A stretch of DNA of 23,416 nt from the NCBI GenBank assembly GCA_037447655.1, contig JBBHKE010002480.1:35762-59177 (forward strand), given 5' to 3'. The notes beneath the pieces were generated by a model that worked only from the letters and a program-made list of their open reading frames with translations, did not search any database and had not been told where the DNA came from. Shown here piece by piece: positions 19,601 to 23,416 of the stretch. Position 1 is the first letter of the stretch. Each line of letters starts with the position of its first letter. Made by a program: the position numbers and the translations under genes. The stretch comes from Zygnema cylindricum. Taxonomy: Eukaryota; Streptophyta; Zygnematophyceae; Zygnematales; Zygnemataceae.

Positions 19601-21244
19601 ACAAAATGTGTGACAGACTACGAAACGAAATGTAGACGACTACGAAACTTCTTAAAATTGATGACGTCTACAAATCGGCGACGGTTGTAAACGTCGAGTG
19701 TTTTGTGACATTGCGAAGTCATGCCACCTTGTGACGTCATTCTTACATAAACTTTCAGCCATGCCTTCCCTATTTTCTTTTTTTTAACTTTTATCATTTA
19801 ACCTTACAATGCCATCAAATTACGACCAAAGATATTCAAAAAAAAGAAAAACAAAAGGTCTTTCATTTGATACCATTATTGTTGGATTTCATTTAGAGAA
19901 GAGAGAAAGAAGAGCGGTGGAGTGAGAAAGAGGGGAATGACGAGGACAACGTAAACTTTTGCAAACGACCCATGAATGAAAGTGGAGGTCCGAGACCCCT
20001 GGGAATTCATTTCCGGACATGCTTGTCATTTTCCTACGTACATGCGCGTGACGAGCAAGGAAAAAAATAGCGTGTACTCTCCCTCGTGCAAAAAATTTCG
20101 AAAAAGTTTGCGCGTGCAATAACGTTTTCCTATTTGTCAATAGGCTTACTTTTAATAAAATCACCCGGCGAGTCGCTTTTATTAGAAGTGTGAAGATGAG
20201 CTGGCGCGACGTGGAAGTGGGTCGAAAAGATAATAACGCCAAATTGGAGTACGTTCAAAGTTTCAAGAGGACGCAAAATGTACTTAGGTTCTTGCCCATT
20301 TTTTGTATGGCGTAAGATTTTCTCGTTGCAAGTTCCATATTTGTGAAAACGACAGAAAAAAACCGTCACTTTAACACATGGGCACACCGCCTAACACTAA
20401 TAACGATTAGAGGTGTACTATTCTCGGGCTGAAAAAAAAACCTTTTTTTACCCTCGCCCTCTTTTTTTTACATATAAATAAATAAAAGAATTATACATCA
20501 ATAGATAAAATAAATAAGTTTAAATAAACAAACAAACAAATAAAAATAAACATATGGATATAATAAATATAAATAAATAAGGTATTGGGCACTCTATTTT
20601 GGGTTGGGAGCAGATGATTGTGGGATTGGAGGAAGTTTTGGAGGGAATGCGGCCCGGAGGTAATATTGACTTATTTTTTCCCTCTCCCTCTCCCTCTCCC
20701 TCTCCCTCTCCCTCTTCCTCTCCTCCCTCCTTAATTCATAGCAATTTTATCTTATTTTCAGGCAAAAGGAGAGCTTTGGTTCCTCCTTCCGTTGGATATG
20801 TAAACAAAAATTTACAGCCTCAACCAAAAGAGGTAGGAATTTTTTTTTTCTCTTTTCGTTTTCTTTTCGGTTTTTTGAACCGATTAGATATAAAGTTAAA
20901 AAAAATGTTTTTTTTGTTTTTTTTGGTATGTTATTTTTTCGACCTCTTGTTGACGTATTTTTTCCTTCCCTTGTTTTAATGTTGATTCGATCTTATGTTT
21001 TGTTTCTCCGACATTCACTCCATTTCCTATCCCATTTCCTTCTAAAATTCTATTCTTTGTTTTTTTTTCTTTTTTTTACCCTACCTTTCTTATCATCTTG
21101 TTATTCGTTTCGTGAAAAGCTTTTTTTGTATATATAAATTGATTATTTCCGGCTGTTTTTTTGCAGTTTGGTCCTTCTCGAGCTCTTTTTTCGCACGCAG
21201 GAGAGCCTCTTGTTTTTGAGGTTCAACTTTTAAAAGTAAAATGA
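16050..21244 (+). CDS. Chloroplast (thylakoid lumen) FKBP-type peptidyl-prolyl isomerase
   Basis: Exons: 16050-about 16604, 17537-17628 (or from 17535), 18367-18427, 20614-20659, 20762-20832, 21167-21244. Phases match from exon 2 onward (2,0,1,0). The FKBP domain reads VIEGSGPEAQPGNIVQFNYV, CRRSNGYYVYSTVDPF, MIVGLEEVLEGMRPGGKRRA, LVPPSVGYVNKNL, then FGPSRALFSHAGEPLVFEVQ, ending LLKVK and stop. This matches plant lumen FKBPs, which act in photosystem and thylakoid complex maintenance. A twin-arginine signal (PRRSILMAAFFLSF) and an AQA cleavage site precede it. The Trp of the FKBP12 GWEEG motif is Leu here, so isomerase activity may be low. The exon 1-exon 2 join is not resolved. Subfamily (FKBP16 or 17) is not assigned. 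Confidence 0.88.
16605..17534. other. FKBP intron 1, no recognised element
   Basis: AT-rich with several TTAGGGTTT telo-box-like words (near 16636, 16727) and a poly-T tract before exon 2. A small missing exon could lie here; none was convincing by eye. Confidence 0.45.
17535..17628 (+). CDS. FKBP exon 2
   Basis: It encodes VIEGSGPEAQPGNIVQFNYV and CRRSNGYYVY, ending AG|GTATTT in phase 2. Two AG acceptors stand side by side (CACAG|AG and CAGAG|GT). In frame, the sequence just before them would read GTE, which matches relatives, but no AG lies upstream of it within the poly-T tract. Confidence 0.85.
17890..18320 (+). repeat. Purine minisatellite (GAGATGAGGAGAGG-type)
   Basis: Imperfect tandem units of 12-18 bases such as GATGAGGAGAGAGAT and GAGGTGAGGAGAGG, almost pure A/G on the plus strand. 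It lies in FKBP intron 2 and ends about 45 bases before exon 3. Reading frames across it give only RRxMRRE repeats, which are artefacts. Confidence 0.92.
18367..18427 (+). CDS. FKBP exon 3
   Basis: 61 bases between TTTCAG and GTAAAG, completing the split Ser and encoding TVDPFNGDAQPVQFPLGQGQ. It lies between a purine tract ending about 45 bases upstream and a pyrimidine tract starting a few bases downstream. Confidence 0.9.
18432..19001 (+). repeat. Pyrimidine tract (CTCCCT)n
   Basis: About 570 bases of C/T, mostly CTCCCT hexamers, with a mixed gap near 18660-18715. It starts directly after the exon 3 donor of the FKBP gene. It is complementary in composition to the purine tract on the other side of that exon. 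Confidence 0.92.
19007..20415. mobile_element. Probable T-family element, left end lost, carrying H4
   Basis: The right end CACTAATAACGATTAGAGGTG is clear and followed by TA. No matching left end is visible; TTAGCGTAAA at about 19009, next to the pyrimidine tract, may be its truncated remnant. Most of its length is the H4 insertion plus about 440 bases of AT-rich sequence. Confidence 0.5.
19449..20391 (+). mobile_element. H-family element H4 in FKBP intron 3
   Basis: Ends GGTGGTGTGCCCGTGT and ACATGGGCACACCGCC, with TAA on both sides (19446-19448, 20392-20394). Internal landmarks follow H1 in the same order (AGTGTTCCTATGTCC, GTGTGAAGATGA...GTGGGTCGAAAA, GAAAACGACAGAAAAAAACC). At 943 bases it is the longest and most diverged copy. 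Non-coding. Confidence 0.83.
20436..20582. repeat. AT-rich low-complexity tract
   Basis: AAATAAATAAA/AAACAAACAAA-type repeats in FKBP intron 3, just upstream of the small exon 4. A run of A and T also precedes it. Confidence 0.75.
20614..20659 (+). CDS. FKBP exon 4 (46-base small exon)
   Basis: It encodes MIVGLEEVLEGMRPG plus one base, between ...GGGAGCAG and GTAATA. The acceptor has a poor pyrimidine tract. The phase joins exactly to exons 3 and 5. Confidence 0.88.
20683..20730 (+). repeat. Short CTCCCT tract in FKBP intron 4
   Basis: Six or more CTCCCT units within the 102-base intron between exons 4 and 5; probably also acts as the pyrimidine tract for the acceptor at 20761. Confidence 0.8.
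20762..20832 (+). CDS. FKBP exon 5
   Basis: 71 bases after ATTTTCAG: completes Gly, then KRRALVPPSVGYVNKNLQPQ and PKE, donor GAG|GTAGGA. This is one of the most conserved blocks of the lumen FKBPs. Confidence 0.92.
21167..21244 (+). CDS. FKBP exon 6 (C-terminus)
   Basis: Starts after TTTTTTGCAG and encodes FGPSRALFSHAGEPLVFEVQ then LLKVK and TGA at 21242-21244. VFEVQLL is the last FKBP strand (VFDVELL in FKBP12). Confidence 0.93.
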   Translation, partial: FGPSRALFSHAGEPLVFEVQLLKVK

Positions 21245-21423
21245 AAGTATTATAAGGTTTAAAAGTAAAATGACAGTGTTATAAGTTATTGCAGTTAGTT
21301 TTTCCGCAGAAAAAAAAGAGAAAGAAACGGAGTTATAATGGATTGAACTGCGTTGGTATGTTTATGATTAGTCAGTCGGGTTTTTGTGAATGTTTATTGT
21401 GGGTGCCTTTTTTCCAAGTTTTT

Positions 21424-21492
21424 TTTTAGGGTTTTAAGGGTTTTAAGGGTTTTTAGGGTTTTTAGGGTTTTTCAGGGTTTTTCAGGGTTTTT
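21424..21492 (+). repeat. Degenerate telomere-like array
   Basis: Seven or eight consecutive 9-10-base units, TTTTAAGGG, TTTTTAGGG, then TTTTTCAGGG, about 180 bases after the FKBP stop codon. The units change in pairs along the array. It resembles the plant telomere word TTTAGGG but has extra T and C, so it is not a true telomere. Confidence 0.8.
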
Positions 21493-22900
21493 GGCGCTCG
21501 AAGGAGTATCTTAATTTTCTTTTCCAAAGCAAAGTTAGTTGGTAGTTTTTTATATACTTGAAAGAATGATTTTTGTTTTCTTATTTTATGGCGTTTTCCA
21601 TAGTCGCCTCTGGTTTATGGTTTGATGTGAATCAAAGTATGCAGTTTTTATCGTCTTTGTTTTTTTTTTTCCTCCATGAAATAGCAAATGTACAAACTAC
21701 TTTGTGTATTTTTGAGTTGGCTGCTTTTGTGGGGAACGATTGTTTTACACTTTCTGTTTTTGAAAGAATCGTTGAATGTTAACATGTTAGCTTTTCGAAT
21801 GTTCGAAACTTAAACAGAAAACAGCTCAATTAGTGAATAGAAATTCAAAGAATGTGTGGTGTTGTCTTTTTTAAGCTTTAAAGAACATCATCAAATTCAA
21901 AATTAGTGTTTTGAAAGGAGAAGTCTGTGCAGGACCTTCCTGTTTTTTCAGCCGTTGAAAAAAATGTAGTTGTTGAAATTGACATGCTATCGGATTTAAT
22001 ATTCTTAACACTTGACACCAAAAGCAAAAAAAGTAAAGCAAAAATGGCGACCATGGCACTCATTTGACTTAAATAGGCATCTTTGCTATTACATATCAAT
22101 TGCCCCGCAGTAATATATGGAAAAAAAGGTGAAAAAAGAGGGAAAGGACGAATATAGTCGATGTAATAATGCTCATTACCATAAACTAAGAATTGCTTCA
22201 AACAAATTTGACCTAAAAACAATTAAGGGTCGCGCCACGTGTCCTTTGTTCCGCGGTAAAACGAAATTTGTTAGCTATCTGTTTTGTTTTCCCATCAGAC
22301 AGGTAAAAGACTTTGTGCACGTGTACGTCCTCGCTACAGCTAGGACCTAGGGAAGGGCTAGAGTAGCTAGGCCGTTGACCGTACTTTCACCGACAATGCT
22401 CGGAACCTGACAGGATTTCGCTAGCGAACGTACGGTATCTGTCTTTTATGATTGGACCAGCCATAATTTAGCTGTAAACGACAAACACTCCTAATTCACG
22501 AAACTGCAGTTCAACATAGATATGTCCACGTGGCACATTTTGGACCGTCATTCTACCACTTCGAAATCTACTTAGGCACGACAAAAAGAAACCTACAGAG
22601 TACGGAAGTAGATTACGTGTCCAATGCCAGCTGCTCGTCCTCCACAGTAACTGTTGATGGACACGTGTACGTACAAAATTTGTTGAAGAAAAGTCAAATA
22701 TGGTCAAATTAGTACTGTGACTGTTTCGGTCTCTCGTCCTCCCACAATTTTTAGGTCGTAGAAAACCTAACAAGGACCTTAAAAGTTTGCGAAAAACCAA
22801 CAATCTCGCACGAAATTTTTCTCTTTCAACTTCGGGCAGAAAAAAGGAAACCCTAAAACCCTTTGTGCCATAAAACACTAACAAAAAATTTATCCAGATT
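21493..22900. other. Intergenic region between FKBP and ankyrin genes
   Basis: No coding sequence was recognised. CACGTG boxes occur at 22236 (GCCACGTGTCC), 22318, 22527 and 22662. A telo-box AAACCCTAA lies at 22848. The right half is probably the promoter of the ankyrin gene. Confidence 0.5.
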
Positions 22901-22910
22901 CACCCAAACT

Positions 22911-22970
22911 CGTCAAAATTCGCCAAAATTCGTCAAAATTCGTTAAATTCGTCAAAATTCGTCAAAATCC
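22911..22970 (+). repeat. Period-10 tandem array upstream of the ankyrin gene
   Basis: Six units of CGTCAAAATT with small changes (CGCCAAAATT, CGTTAAATT), ending about 210 bases before the ankyrin start codon. Confidence 0.85.
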
Positions 22971-23177
22971 TACCTTATGAAACTGTCCAAAGCAACCAGA
23001 AAAAAACACTTTTCTTTCTAACAATTGATCCAAGACTCAAAACCCTAAAAAAAAATAAAAAATAAACAACAAAACAATAATAATAAAAACAAAATACAAT
23101 ACGAACAACAATAACATAATAATAATAATAAAAAATAAAAAAAAACATAATAGGAAGGAGCAAAGCAGGGAGGAGCG
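22971..23177 (+). promoter_or_regulatory. Presumed promoter/5' UTR of the ankyrin gene
   Basis: A telo-box AAACCCTAA at 23040 is followed by a 110-base A-rich stretch with AAT repeats and then GGAAGGAGCAAAGCAGGGAG just before the ATG. Telo-boxes are common near starts of plant genes; no start site can be fixed from sequence. Confidence 0.4.
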
Positions 23178-23342
23178 ATGACGGGAGAGGAGCCTCCTCC
23201 TCTTCACTACGCTGCCTCCATAGGAGATCTGGACACCATCCGTACACTTCTCACAAAATCCGACAGCTGTCCGGAGCCAGATGTGAATGCCACGTGTAAA
23301 GGAGGAGCCACAGCGCTCCATTTTGCAGCCGACAAAGGACAG
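23178..23342 (+). CDS. Ankyrin-repeat protein, first exon (partial gene)
   Basis: 55 codons from ATG 23178 to the donor CAG|GTCAGC. The product begins MTGEEPPPLHYAASIGDLDT, continues IRTLL (first ankyrin repeat, PLHxAAxxGDxxxxxxLL), then DVNATCKGGATALHFAADKG, which opens a second repeat with the TALHFAA signature. Ankyrin repeats mediate protein binding; the rest of the protein, and so any catalytic or membrane domain, lies beyond the window. A CACGTG word falls within the exon at 23291. Not assigned to a subfamily. Confidence 0.8.
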
Positions 23343-23346
23343 GTCA

Positions 23347-23416
23347 GCAGGGAGAGAGAGAGGAGGGGGAAAGAGAGGGGGAGAGAGGGGGAGAGGGAGA
23401 GAGAGGGGGAGGGAGG
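23347..23416 (+). repeat. GA-rich tract at the start of the ankyrin gene intron
   Basis: GGGAGAGAGAGAGG-type sequence to the window edge, starting within 10 bases of the exon 1 donor. Confidence 0.85.

Noticed and set aside
21424-21492. True interstitial telomere
   Set aside because: Units are 9-10 bases with added T and C, not 7-base TTTAGGG, and are best seen as a local minisatellite.
22468-22884. 138-residue frame on the minus strand
   Set aside because: No recognisable domain, unlike codon use of the real exons, and it lies in the promoter-like region of the ankyrin gene.
22911-22970. CRISPR-like repeat array
   Set aside because: The units are directly adjacent 10-mers with no spacers, in a plant nuclear context.

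Overview
The window looks like nuclear DNA of a green plant, most likely a land plant. It holds spliced GT-AG genes, a plant-type PMT/QUA2 methyltransferase, a chloroplast-lumen FKBP isomerase, G-box and telo-box motifs, a TTTAGGG-like telomeric tract, long GA/CT simple repeats and many non-autonomous DNA transposons. I cannot place the lineage further.

Layout. (1) 1-7494, minus strand: the 5' part of a PMT-type (DUF248 / Methyltransf_29) putative methyltransferase. Six exons are visible (7494-7381, 5891-4182, about 3201-2935, 2653-2504, 2016-1746, 761-651). The reading phase is consistent across all joins, and the gene runs off the left edge. Exon 2 alone encodes about 570 residues of very acidic sequence. 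Three of its introns each carry one short foldback transposon of the same family. (2) 7495-about 16000: no credible gene. This is a pile of non-coding mobile DNA. A segment that starts 5 bases upstream of the PMT start codon is present twice in direct orientation (7499-11975 and 13641-15750), and the two copies serve as empty-site controls for each other's insertions. They define three element families, named here only for reference: 'T' (TA duplications, ends CACCGTGAATCG), 'H' (TAA duplications, ends GGGTnTGTCCCCAT, 740-940 bp) and 'M' (ends GGGTGAACyTCCAT, foldback). One locus shows four levels of nesting. (3) 16050-21244, plus strand: a six-exon FKBP-type peptidyl-prolyl isomerase with a twin-arginine lumen-targeting signal. 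Five in-frame CCACGTGTC G-boxes lie in its first exon. Exon 3 sits between a long purine tract and a long pyrimidine tract, and intron 3 carries another T/H nest. (4) 21245-23177: intergenic DNA with a degenerate telomere-like array, scattered ACGTG boxes, a period-10 array and two telo-boxes. (5) 23178-23342, plus strand: the first exon of an ankyrin-repeat protein that continues off the right edge.

The three genes have no evident shared pathway: the PMT protein is expected in the Golgi, the FKBP in the thylakoid lumen, and the ankyrin protein is unassigned. PMT and FKBP are divergent and separated by the transposon cluster; FKBP and the ankyrin gene are in tandem. No tRNA, rRNA, CRISPR array or transposase gene was seen. 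Family names and copy relationships rest on reading by eye, not on alignment or database search.
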